From Taenia hydatigena (lineage: Eukaryota > Platyhelminthes > Cestoda > Cyclophyllidea > Taeniidae), in contig JADWOT020001132.1 of assembly GCA_036345935.2 (NCBI GenBank), forward strand, positions 62,001 to 126,000: DNA of 64,000 bases. The letters run 5' to 3'. Positions within the stretch are counted from its first letter, which is position 1; the number at the start of each line of letters is the position of its first letter. The notes under the pieces are model-generated. The model was not told the DNA's origin and did no database searches. It saw only the letters and a program-made list of their open reading frames with translations. The position numbers and the translations under genes were made by a program. This document shows, one piece after another, positions 30,900 through 42,559 of the stretch.

Positions 30900-33780
30900 C
30901 AGGAGGCAACTAAGTTACCAATTCTCCTTTTTACTAATAAAACTCGAAACAGACCAAAAGAAAGCCAAGTGGCTGCCATTATGACCATTCCACCACGCTA
31001 CTAAAAAGCACTGCCCAGGTAGCGACTGCATCAATTCCGGCACCAACTTACACGGGAACTCCCAAGAGCAAGACAGGAGGCAACAGGCCGAGCAGTTCTC
31101 CGTTTCAAAGTCAAAAACCTAAAAGGGATTCAAAAAGAGAGCCACGTTGGTGACGCGACAACACAAAGTGCCGCTCGATTACCAAGAAGTGCCCAGCTAT
31201 AAAAGTGTCCGATTCATCACTATCTGAGTAGAGAGCTCGTCAAAGAAAAATCTAGACGCAGCCTTCAAAATTAAGAATTCAAAACGGATTTAAAGACGCG
31301 CGGCATTGCAGCCGCGATGTTAACAAGAGATGGCCACACAAAAAGTGCATCCGGGGCGCCAAAAACAGACCCGAGAGTTTGACAGAACAAATACAAAAAT
31401 CAACTAACTAAGCGGGTCTCGTACTTAACGCCAAAATTCAGAAAGCGATTTTTTAAAAAAACCAGCAGAAGCCAGAAAAACGCCGCCAAACCCAAGTGCG
31501 AAATAAGATTTTTGAAACAGAGAAGCAAACAAGGCGTCAATATCTGTATCAAAAGAATTGTAACCGCAAAAAAAAAGCAAATAAAAATAATAGTATTTGT
31601 AAAAAGTGGAGATATTACGATGCAGCGATGACAATCTACATCCCTACAACCAAAAGGTGCCCGCAAGAAGAATACTTCCAACTCCTCGCAATCTCTACCG
31701 ACAGCACCTCACCACCGCAGACGCCGACTGCATGACCAATCCTCCGTCTCAACAACATAAAACGTCATAACAAATAAAAAGGAGAGATTCGCCCGTGCCG
31801 CCACAACTGACTACCGCCCTACTACTCTCAAGAGGTGCCCACATACAGAATACTTCCAACTCCTCACAATCTCTACCAACAGCACCTCATCACCATCGCA
31901 AAACGCGACTGCATGACCAATCCTCCGTCTCAACAATATAATGCGTCATACCAAATAAAGGTGAGAGATTCGTCGGTGCCGCGACAACAGACTACCGCCC
32001 TACTACTCTCAAGAGGTGCTACATACAGAATACTTCCAACTCCTCCCAATCTGTACCAGCAGCACCTCATCACCATCACAAAACAAGACTGCATGACCAA
32101 TCCTCCGTCTCAACAATATAAAACGTCATAAGAAATAAAAAGGAGAGATTCGTCCGTGCCGCGACAACAGACTACCGCCCTACTACTCTCAAGAGGTGCC
32201 CACTTACAGAACACTTCCAACTCCTCACAATCTGTACCCACAGCACCTCATCACCATCGCAAAACGCGACCGCATGACCAATCCTCCGTGTCAACAATAT
32301 AAAACGTCAAAAGAAATAAAAAGGAGATATTCGTCCGTGCCGCGACAACAGACTACCGCCCTACTACTCTCAAGAGGTGCCCACATACAGAATACTTCCA
32401 ACTCCTCGCAATCTCTACCGACAGCACCTCATCACCATCGCAAAACGCGACCGCATGACCAATCCTCCGTCTCAACAATATAAAACGTCAAAAGAAATAA
32501 AATGGAGAGATTCGTCCGTGCCGCGACAACAGACTACCGCCCTACTACTCTCAAGAGGTGCCCACATACAGAATACTTCCAACTCCTCGCAATCTCTACC
32601 GACAGCACCTCATTACCATCGCAAACGGCGACTGCATGACCAATCCTCCGTCTCAACAATATAAAACGTCAAAAGAAATAAAAAGGAGAGATTCGTCGGT
32701 GCCGCGACAACAGACTACCGCCCTACTACTCTTAAGAGGTGCCCACATACATAATACTTCCAACTCCTCGCAATCTGTACACACAGCACCTCATCACCAT
32801 CGCAAATGGCGACTTCATGACAAATCTTTCGTCTCCACCTTAGAAAACGTCATAACAAATATGGAGTGGAGATTCCTTAATGCCGCGATGGCGGATTAGC
32901 GCCAGTCAGATCTGTCTAAACAATAAAAATTGTGTTGCGGATTGTAAAGGATAGACGCGACGGTACGTTAATTTTATTGACTATTGCCCTATTACGATGA
33001 TATGCCACGTACAGAACACCTTCATTTTGTCACAATCCCTACCGACGGCTTCTTGTAACACACGTAGGAGCTGAAAAGTTTAGCAGTTCTGTCTCAACAA
33101 TAGAAAAACTGAAACGGATTACAAATGAAGGACGCGTCGATGCTGCGATAACACAGACTACCGGCATTCTACCAAGAGGTGCTCACATGCACAATACTTC
33201 CATTTCGTCTCAATCTGACCCTACAGCTCCTCATGACGTAGACAATACGCTTAACAATAAAAAGCGTGAATCGGATCGCAAAGGGGAGACGCGTCGGTGC
33301 CGCGATGATACAGACCACCGCTCTATTACCAAGAGGTCCTCATGCACGGAACACCTCCATTTCGTCACAATCTCTACCCACGGCTCCTTACAACAGACGT
33401 ACGAGCCGACAAGCTCACCATTTCTGTCTCAACAAGAAAAAACGTGATACGGATTGTAAAGGAGACACGCGTCAGTATTGCAATTACAGAGACCTCCGCC
33501 CTATCGCTAAGAGTTGCCGACGGCTCCTTACGGCAGACGTAAGGAGCCAAGTGCCTCAGCTCTTCGCCGTTCTAACGATTACATAAAACGTGATGCTGAA
33601 TCTAAAGGAAAGACTCGTTGGCGCCACGATAACACAGACTACCGCCTTACTACCAACAGGTGCTTACATACAGAATACTTCCATTTCGTCACAATATGTA
33701 CAGATACCTCCTCATAACATACGTAGGAGGCGACTGCTTTAAAAGTTTTGCGTTTCAACATTAAAAACGTTCAAAACCAA
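30900..33780 (+). repeat. 181-bp satellite array with degenerate flanks
   Basis: Seven well-conserved monomers start near 31,651, 31,839, 32,018, 32,199, 32,380, 32,561 and 32,743, marked by an AGAATACTTCCAACTCCTC-like segment and spaced close to 181 bp. Each has CGACAACAGACTACCGCCC and a CATGACCAATCCTCCGT stretch. More diverged units continue to about 33,720, and decayed monomer-like pieces begin near 30,760. Frames of about 95 codons appear in several monomers because the unit happens to be open; 181 is not a multiple of three, so the frame changes with each unit. The array starts just after the 3' end of the nine-exon gene. Confidence 0.9.
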
Positions 33781-33804
33781 TTTTAGTAAGACAAGTTTTA
33801 CCTT

Positions 33805-35790
33805 TACATTGAGATACCACGATGACTAGCATGCATCCGGACTACCATTACACATAAATGTAATGCTTTCTCACACGCAGTTGATTTGTTTTGTGGCCAT
33901 CGTTTCTGTGGACTACTAACTTAGGCTCAACTACACCGACAATCAGTTGTTATAAAGGTGTGTCAACTCAACCTACTAACTCATTTGCGACGTTTCGCTT
34001 TACTTTATTAATAATTAATAATTTGGAAACACCGAAGGGAAATGGCAACGCTACCAGATTCCAACAGAGACCCATGGAAGGAAATACAAAAATAACAACA
34101 GTGACAACGGTGTTGACGTTCCACAGACAAACAATCGACCACCACGAACCTACGTGTTCATCGGCTACCTCGTGTCCAATGCAAGCAACATCCGTCTAAA
34201 ATGGCCAGTAAACGACCACTTTATATAGTGCGTTACAGAAAACGGATGAACCCTCAAAACATGACTTTACAAACCCTCTTTTCAACGGCTTCACCACAGC
34301 TTAGATCTTCCACTGCTTTTTCATTAAAAGCCCGTTTGCATAAAATAAATGCAATCAGCCACCAAAAACGCTCCTACGTTTTTTTTTCACAGCTCTAACC
34401 TCACCCAATATGCTTACAGCACTTCACATCAGCCAATTATAAACAAATAAGGAAAGGGCGTTCAAGAGACGACATTAGGCCACTCTGCATTAATCAGCGC
34501 ATCAAATGCATGCAACGTTGGTAAGAAGATAGTGAACACTTTCTGTACCTCCTACAAGGCAACAGAGTCACCAAGACCTCAGCTGCACTCACGGCCGAGA
34601 AAAGAGGCGAGGAAAGAATCCATCTCGTGACACCTGCAGTCCCACCAAGCACGCAACACCGCGAGCCTTCGCCTTCACTGCATTTCTCCACCTCATCCAA
34701 GGAGTGCTAGATTAATCACACCTTGTCAAATTGGGCAGCAAGCTTTATGATGAAAGAGTGCCAAGTCTTTTGGTGCACCAACGACTGTACAGCGAAGTAG
34801 GGGCATCGATCATATCCTTTGCAACTGAAAAATTGCGTGTATTAGTATTTTTTGGGAGCGGATGAATTATGTCCATGTGCGAAAATCATCCCAACTTACC
34901 ACCAGCTGCTGGAGGCATGTAAGTTACCCAAAAGATATCAGATCTCTGCATAAAAACGCCCTAATGACATCACGGATCTTAAATAAAGCATTAATTTATT
35001 AGTCTAGCATTCACGAGTCCAAGTTACTTCGCATCTCCTCTCATCTACGCCTAAACCTTACGGTGTCAATTCAGCAATGCGCTAGAGACGAAAATTCGGG
35101 GTAGAGGTGTACACCATACAAACGCTGCACTCTCTGCTCACGGTCTCCTCGAATCTACTTTGTAACTGCCTCTATAATCGCCACAAAACCAAGAAAGTTA
35201 TCTCTCACTAGTCTGAAATAGTTCGACTGCTCTCAAGTGGCAGACCCACCGACTCCATATGCAATTCATTGCCCACAAATGCAGCAATTGTATCCAGTAA
35301 TAGGAAATTCGGATCCCTCACCTTTTAGGATGACTGAAAAACAACTTAAAACAGGCAGGATCAGCAGAGACCACCCTAGTGTCAAATGCAATCAAACATC
35401 TAATTAAACGAGTTAATGAAACCTGAGTATTCCACCACGAGCATTGCACGAACTACGAATTCAGCAAGCCTCAAAGTCGCTAGTCACGCTTTCATGCCAA
35501 TAATAGAGGGTCTCTTACGCATACGCATAAAATACGTCAAAATTTACAAACAGGAATACTTACACACCTGGACTCGTTAGCGCGAACCGCACACCACGCA
35601 CGGCCACCATCACATCAAAGCCTACCCCCTCACATATGCCGCTAGATACGCAAAGGGAGCATTAAGTACGATAAAACAAATGGTTATCACAGGAATTCCT
35701 ATTGACCTTAAGAACCACAGCGAAAACAATACCTTTTTTTCGCAAAAGTATAAAAGACAAATCTAATTTTTTAAGGCATTTGTAGGTCAC
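33805..35790 (-). repeat. Inverted repeat 3, right arm
   Basis: This is the reverse complement of 15,740-17,985 with substitutions and indels. It directly adjoins the satellite array, whereas the left arm is separated from its satellite by 1.7 kb. Confidence 0.9.
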
Positions 35791-35886
35791 ATAAAGCACA
35801 GCTTTTCATTACTAACTAGTTATATATGTGCAAAGGTTGAGTTCTTGAGGGTTTTACAACTTACATTATTTAGCGCTCTAATTGTG

Positions 35887-36320
35887 CAATGCTTGCGTTT
35901 CTTAAGACGAACATTGAAAGTGAGGGCAGGAACACAATTTGAATCTCTCAATTTCGACACAGCCATTTCTACAACACACTGCTAATACGCTATTAATTAG
36001 CCATTTCGTCCAAGGCATTCTCGGCGTCTCAGAGTAATCAACGTTCTTGCATTAGGCAGTGGCAGAGGATCAGTGCACTACCAGTGTGAATTACTGATGT
36101 GTTGTCTGTGGAAAGTGGAGGACCCAGCTAGTGCTGCTTTCAAAGCAAACACCATGTCACTACCATTTAGCGTAGTAACAAGAGTATGTAGCACACAAAT
36201 TTGCACGTTTTTTGATTGTTCAGCTGTCAGTCTCATTTACGATCAATTGGATGTCCACTGCGACTTCGTTGAGTGGCTCAACCTCTATACCAAGCTAGTA
36301 TTTCCAGTTCAATCCACGCA
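35887..36320 (+). repeat. LTR-like dispersed repeat, copy a
   Basis: The stretch starts TGCAATGCTTGCGTTTCTTAA and continues with a GGGCAGGAACACAATTTGAA stretch, resembling the start of the gypsy LTR (TGTAATGCTTAATTCTTTAAA...GTCAATTTGAA), then departs from it. The remaining part recurs at 53,240-53,600 and, split, at 55,845-56,640. It is probably a related non-autonomous element or a diverged LTR family. No coding frame is shared between copies. Confidence 0.6.
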
Positions 36321-36704
36321 CTGAGCATATTTGTTCTGCTCAAGCACTATGCCTAATTTTACCCCAAGGTAAGTCGCAAGGTCCCACAGTTGCATTCGTT
36401 AAATGCGCACATTTTGTATTTACGTATACGTTTACGACACTCAGTTGCAGTTAAGGGCGCAATCATACGCATCCGCTGTCGCTTGACGTCGATAACATAG
36501 CTCATTAGACTTCCATAACCCAAAAGTTGCATGAAACACGTGTTAGGGAACATAAAATAAGCAAACAAAGAAAATTTGTTAGTGCAAAATGAATGTACAA
36601 GTTGTGAATTTATGCACAGCCCACCGGGAAAACGACGGCGGTACAAATTTTATGCTTATCGCATACCTTATCGGTGATTTTCAATAATAACCTTACAAAA
36701 GTGA

Positions 36705-36888
36705 TGCAGCACTTTGTTTGTTAAAGCCGCTGTTTTCTGTCAAGGTCACAGAGGTGGTCGTACTGCCCTAGATGCGTGGGCTGGCCTCCGGGCCATGTCA
36801 GCAGCCTTTTCCCCCCTGTCCGGTGAATATATGTATTCTACCCTGCCACTTTGCCTTCTTTTGCCTTAAGGGAGCCTTATGGCGCTAA
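36705..36888 (-). repeat. 185-bp repeat, diverged copy
   Basis: Reverse-orientation copy (TGCAGCACTTTG...GGCGCTAAA) at the inner end of the right arm of inverted repeat 2. Both ends have decayed. Confidence 0.75.
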
Positions 36889-36939
36889 AAGTGACGATTT
36901 GATATCAGTCACCTTAATGTATATAAGTGCTGCCGCAAG

Positions 36940-37107
36940 CCAAGCCTTTTTTTGATGGCAACACAAGACATAATGCCAAAGCAGAATATGCATATTCAGC
37001 AAGCAGAGAGATCGGGGCTGTAAGCATGGCTTGGCGGCCAGTCCACCCAACTGGGTCAATGTGGCCACCCAAGTGACTGAAACCGGTAGTTAGAACAAAC
37101 AAAGTAA
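36940..37107 (+). repeat. 185-bp repeat, strongly diverged copy
   Basis: The core is recognisable (GCATATTCAGC, GGCTTGGCGGCCAGTCCACC) and it ends near AACAAACAAAGTA. It lies in opposite orientation to the copy 50 bp upstream. Confidence 0.6.
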
Positions 37108-40100
37108 AGTAAGCATAATTAAACCTGGAAATTACACGCGCTTAAAACCACATGCCTTACCTTTGGTCTCGAATGTCTTATGGTGTTTGCCAATGATTTG
37201 AATTGAATCCTTGACCGCATGTCACGCTAAATCCAACGAAAAACATTTGGGGAACCTGGCTGACCTAGTTCGAACAATCAAGTTAGGCCTTGAGTAAGCG
37301 ATATTGTATTGTCATAGTCATTTCTCTTTTTAAGAAATATATTTTGGCTGTTTATTATGGATTACTACTTTGCACATGCGTATAAATACATGCCTGTCAA
37401 TCTATCGCCATTGTTAGGTTTTGGCGTTTGAAGCGTTTTACCGAATGCAAGAGGCAAAGCAGACTGAATTTGGAGACCAATTTTGTTGTGGAATAACGAA
37501 ACTTAATCGTGCGATTTTGTTGTGCCGAATCGTCTTTACGCGGTAGATTTGAGTCTTCGTTGTTGTGTGAAGCGTCTGGTGCTTGAAGGCATGCTTGAAT
37601 TTCAGCTGTGAGGCGTCATTTGGTATGCATGTTGGTCTTCATTATTTCACTTGACGGGAATGTGTATTTTTGATGCAGCATTATCTGCTGGGCGTGGAAG
37701 TGTTACCTAGCAACACTGAGTGCGAATCTCGCCGTCGCTCTTACTCATTGCATTTCTTAGGTAAGATTAGGTTGTAGTTTATTGGTCGCTACATTGTGCA
37801 GCGTGTTCTTATCACCTCTTCGTAGATCCTTTCGTATTTATGCATGGTAGTGGGTGCGTTATTTTTGTGTCCATATTGTCTGCTTTGGTGGGAAATGTAT
37901 GGAGTGTGCGGGGTACTTCGCGATTCGGTCGTTTCTTGACTTCGAGACCACGGTCGTGTGTTGATAGTATCTTTGTGAAACTTGCTATGTGGGTTCAGCT
38001 CTGACATGAGTTAGTGTTTGAGGCTGATTGAGGAGCGGGAGGATGGTTGCTGAGAGACCTGTAACTCTTCACTGGGCACTTTCGCATTGCTACATACACG
38101 TTGCCCTGTAGCGGCCTTAAATGTTTGGTTTTTAAGATATTATATTTGCTTGTGTGTGTTGATGTGGCGGGTCATCGGACGTTTGTGTATCGGCTTTGCC
38201 ACTTTTTCCTTCTGTACGTTTCGGATACTACGAATTTACAGTAGTGATGAAGCTACATGTGATGATCGTGTGGAATGGTATGCAATGTGGGATGTTGAAG
38301 TCATTTGTGGGGGCGTCTCCTTTGACCTGCGATGCGGATCTTGCCATGGATGATATTGCTGCGTTTGATGGCATGGCGGTAGGTGTTACCTCCTTTGGTT
38401 TAAGCATTGGATAATTGCATGGTCAGCAGGTAAACAGACGAGATGGATGTGAGGTTGGTGTTGAGCTGGTAGGCAGGCTTATGATCGCGTTGAGAAAGGC
38501 CGGTGAATTGGGGTGGAAATGGGCGGCAGTGCTGCAGAGCTGTTTTGGAATCTACTCTGGACCCTTTTCTGGAATTCCGACATGTTTGCATTTTGAAGTG
38601 TGTGCCTTTTATCTTTGTATTTACTGACTTCTTCACTGCACGCGAAAGTGTTTTATGTTACTTCTCAGTTTATGTATTTGGAATGCATCAATTTGACTTG
38701 TTCATAGTTGTGTGCATGTACATGAACAAGTCGAAACGCATATAAACTTTTTTGTTGAATGAACATGAGGAGTTGAATTTGGGCGAGATTTTGTTTTCCA
38801 GCAACAGCACTTTTCATCGCTTGTTCGTTTCGCAGAATAGTTTTGAAGGGGAGCATTTGAAGCTGTCTTGGCGGTTGGTTGAATAGTGGATGATATCAAA
38901 AGGGAGAGATTATGGCAGGAGGGGTCTAATCTGTTGGAAACAATGGGAAAAATCTACCAATCACCTGGCACTACACGGTGCTGGATTCGTTGCAGGCGCA
39001 AAATACAGCAAAAGTATTTTTTTCGTTGGTGTATTTTGTGATAAGCATGTCGACATTATTGAACAGTACTGGGTGCTAATTTTGGGCGCAAAACTTGGTA
39101 GCGCAGTATTTTTATATTTAACTAGTTAGGTCTCGTGGTGGTAATGGGGTCCTGCCAACAACATGCATCGTTGCTGACGGTGGTATCGAAGAAGGAGAAT
39201 GTGGTTGTAGAAGCCAGCCCATGGGAGTCCACTGAGACGGCACTATGCGCCCTTGAACTCGTCGTCGTCGTCGTCGTTGACAGATGTGGTGTTGCAGACA
39301 TTCGACCAATCGATCCTGCCGAAGGTTTCCCTGCTTGATGTTGAATGTTCACTTGCGCAGGACATAAGTAGCGTGACTTTGTGTTCGGAGGAGTTATGGA
39401 AGACTGGATGCGGTGTTTTGGTGCTAAGCGGCAGTCTGGTGGGTACTTTCCTGTAAGACGAAATGTTGTGTAAATTAAGTCTGATGTTATCATTGGCCTA
39501 CACTTATTAGATTCGCTTGTTTATTTTTCAAAATAGGATGTTTAGGTTCTGTCGCCTTTGATAGTTGTATGGTGTGAGGTGAAGCCAATACGAGGTAGTT
39601 GTGAAGTAGTCGGCATTGTGGCTAGTGTGAGCTGTATATGCGTAAAAGTGGTTTGGCTAATGCTAAAGAAATTCGACACAAGTTGTTGAGGAGTTTCTGT
39701 GCATGCATAGCTTACGCAAGGAGGCGTTTTCATTGACGGCTACAGGCTTGTGTGCTACAGTGAGTAAGGTGACATATTGCCAAAGTGCGATTAATTGGTA
39801 GGAGAAACGGTAAATGTCCATTGACTTGGTGCCCCACTTGGTTCCGTGGGTGTGTTGATGCTACCTAATGCAGGTAGTTAATTTTGTCATCGTATGGGTG
39901 CCATGCGGCACTAGGTTTGAGACCGATAGCCACCTCAAGTCTCAGTTGTCCTGTTAATGTCATGGTCTTGAGGTTGTACCATTGACAAGATTTGGAATTT
40001 TGCTTGTAGGCATGATGGTCGGTGGATCCGCATCATTCCCTGCGGGATGCGCTTTGGCCATAGAAGGTGGGGAGGAGATTGCAGGTGCAGCACAATTACC

Positions 40101-40960
40101 AAGGAGAGCACGGAGGATGGCGCTGGAGGCGGAGAGATGGACTGTGTAACACATCGGTAGTTCGCTAAGTTACGAGTGTTGGTGGTGGGGCCACTTGTTT
40201 TCCTCGCTGTTGTATGTGGACTAGATATGTATTCTGCTTGGATGTTGTGTTTTATTTGGTGTTCTTGGGGTGAGGGAAGGCTGAAGGTGCTGCAGTGGGT
40301 ATGTATACAGTAGTGATGGAGATGCTTTGTTGCGATTTAGAGCGGTGTTGACCGCTGCGTAATATTTTGCTTTGGGAGGTGTGAAAGTGTTTTTATCATG
40401 TTGCCCTGCAGTTGCTTGTTTACATGGATGACGAGTGCATCTTAAAGTAGGCTGTCCACCGTTGAGTGTGTCACGAAATGGTAGGAAATGATACGCTACT
40501 ACTTAGCCATGAAAAGGGGTTTCAAATGTGCGAAACATGTGGCAGTGTCAGCCATTAAACTTGTCAATGATGGAAGAAAAACACCCGCAAGCCGTTTGCA
40601 CTAGCTACTGAATTTCCACGTAACCAAGAAAAGAGGGAGGAATATCACATCTACGGCTCCAATATTGTGCCGCCACCTTCATTGATGAGTGGGCTAAAGA
40701 AGGGGGCTAGACTTTCGGTGGATCCGCGGACCGGCATAAAGGAAAATAAAGGGGCTGGGAGGTAAATATATCATTGAATAAATCAGTGACTCAATCATTC
40801 AACCGGACACACGGTCGGTGAAGCAGTGGAATCACTAGTCGGTCAGGGAATTGGAGGGATGGGACAATTTGTGGGGTGCATGCATTAATTCACCTGCGAA
40901 TTTCCCACAGAGACGTGTGAAGCCCATCAAGGAAGGGTTCATAGCCATCGACATAATAAA

Positions 40961-42281
40961 CGTCACCTTGAACGGTGCATGTCCCATGATAAAACGCGCT
41001 TTCTTTTCTTATGGGCAAAGCTGGTCATGGTAGCACTCATGAATGACCTAAACGAGGCAATTTTCCACAATGTGCCGGCATAAAAGTGACAAGAGTGCAC
41101 TAACTCTAAGACCTATGAACTGAAGGGTTTTGTGAGTGTTTTTTGCATCTTTCACCGCTTTTAAAGGTAGATTAATTGCATTGACTGCATCGAAGAGTTC
41201 ATTTGAGCTTTGTTCGTCTTTGTTGCTGGCCTCGCATCCGATTCGCCGTGAATTAGCGCTGCCCTCCGAGTAATCCCACCAGCAGGCTCAATCGTCTGCA
41301 AAGCGCAACTGTGAGCTCAACCCTTCGCAGTTCATCGCATTAATATGTGCCTGTACAATGGCCTATCTCTTGTGGGATAGGAAGCCGAGGTAGAGCACTG
41401 ATGTTTGGGTTGAAAAGGTGACCTGCAGTTTTTGGAATGCATGCCTGTTTGAATGCACTTTTTGGTCAAGAGGCGGTCAACATACTTGAACTGCATGAAG
41501 AAACGGATGGCACTAGGTCCGAAGGGGAAAACGGACTCCGAACTCCCATGGCTTTGACCTCCTCTAGCGTTAGGGATCTAGAGCACTAAAGGGTAAGTAA
41601 GATAGGCAGGCAGCGCCCAAGTGTCTTGCAGAGCTTGAGAGCTAGAAGTAGCCTCCTCTGTCCCCTTTACATGTGCTCTTGCCGACGAGAAGTAAACAAA
41701 TCATGTTCCCGCACCACCTGACCTCAGCTTTGAGTAAGCAGTGTTATAATCATCATTTATTTGTTTATTATGCCACACTATGCATGCTGTACACTATGTT
41801 AAAGATCTTTAACGCCCTTGCTGTATTTGCAATGCTTATGTTCTTCAAATGTACAGTGATTTCGAGATGCTGTGACACTTTCCTCACGCAAGTGTTATTT
41901 AAGGATTGACTGCGTGTCGGGTTTCCGGGTTCTGTTCGGTGGTAATAGTCGCGACTTCATTTATATGCACAAGGACATGCACGAGTGCTTTACTTGAATG
42001 GGAATTTTAATATTTAGTATTAAGCTATTACTCCTGAATCGTTTCGTATCATCAGAAGTCATTTATCGGTCCTCGTTAATTTGCACTTATCCGCGAATCC
42101 CACCAACTCTTTTCTATTTTACCTACATATGTGCTTGCCAAATTATACGCAGGGAGAGAAAAGTTTACCGTGTAGGATTTGTTCTTTTTCATATAATTTC
42201 TTTTGCTTCCTTGTTGAAATGCATGATAATGCTTGAGGCACTTAGGTTAAATTGAACGCATAGTGTGTTAAGGAGTATGCT
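40961..42281. other. Unassigned stretch before the minus-strand gypsy element
   Basis: No gene or repeat is recognised. The frames at 41,673-41,909 and 41,998-42,255 are hydrophobic in composition but have no relatives in the window and no motif. Confidence 0.5.
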
Positions 42282-42508
42282 TGTAGAGGGTTCCTCCTCT
42301 TCCTTCTTATCGCCCTTGTTATTAGAAGTCTGAACACGCTTTGGCATCTTTATTATGGATGAGAGAGAGGGTACAGCGAGACCTTGCAAGCGAGTTCAGG
42401 ACGGGGATGAGTCACGCCCCTGGGAGTCACCACGCCGCTCCGCCACCAGGTTCAAATTGTCGCCCCCCCTCTGGCCCACAAACACACTTAAAGAGCATTA
42501 GGATCACA
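42282..42508 (-). repeat. 3' LTR of the minus-strand element
   Basis: On the minus strand it runs TGTGATCC...AACCCTCTACA, 227 bp, with a polypurine run just upstream. The internal ATG is retained. Confidence 0.88.
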
Positions 42509-42559
42509 TGGTCCCTCGTCTTTTGAGCGCCGTCCCCGGTGCTACTCTCATTGGTTCTC

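Larger units (their letters stand above)
36700..40960 (-). repeat. Inverted repeat 2, right arm
   Basis: This is the reverse complement of 5,450-9,770, diverged. A trinucleotide run GTCGTCGTCGTCGTCG near 39,261 mirrors GACGACGACGACGAG near 7,186. Several peptides are partly alike between the arms (for example 38,196-38,414 and 8,042-8,269), but start positions, frames and lengths differ. Confidence 0.9.

Noticed and set aside
31835..32899. Four similar 95-113 codon frames in the satellite.
   Set aside because: They are one monomer read repeatedly; 181 bp is not divisible by three, so frames cannot be continuous and there is no start or splice logic.
30900..33780. Regularly spaced repeats that might suggest a CRISPR array.
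   Set aside because: The whole 181-bp unit repeats with no unique spacers, and the organism is eukaryotic.
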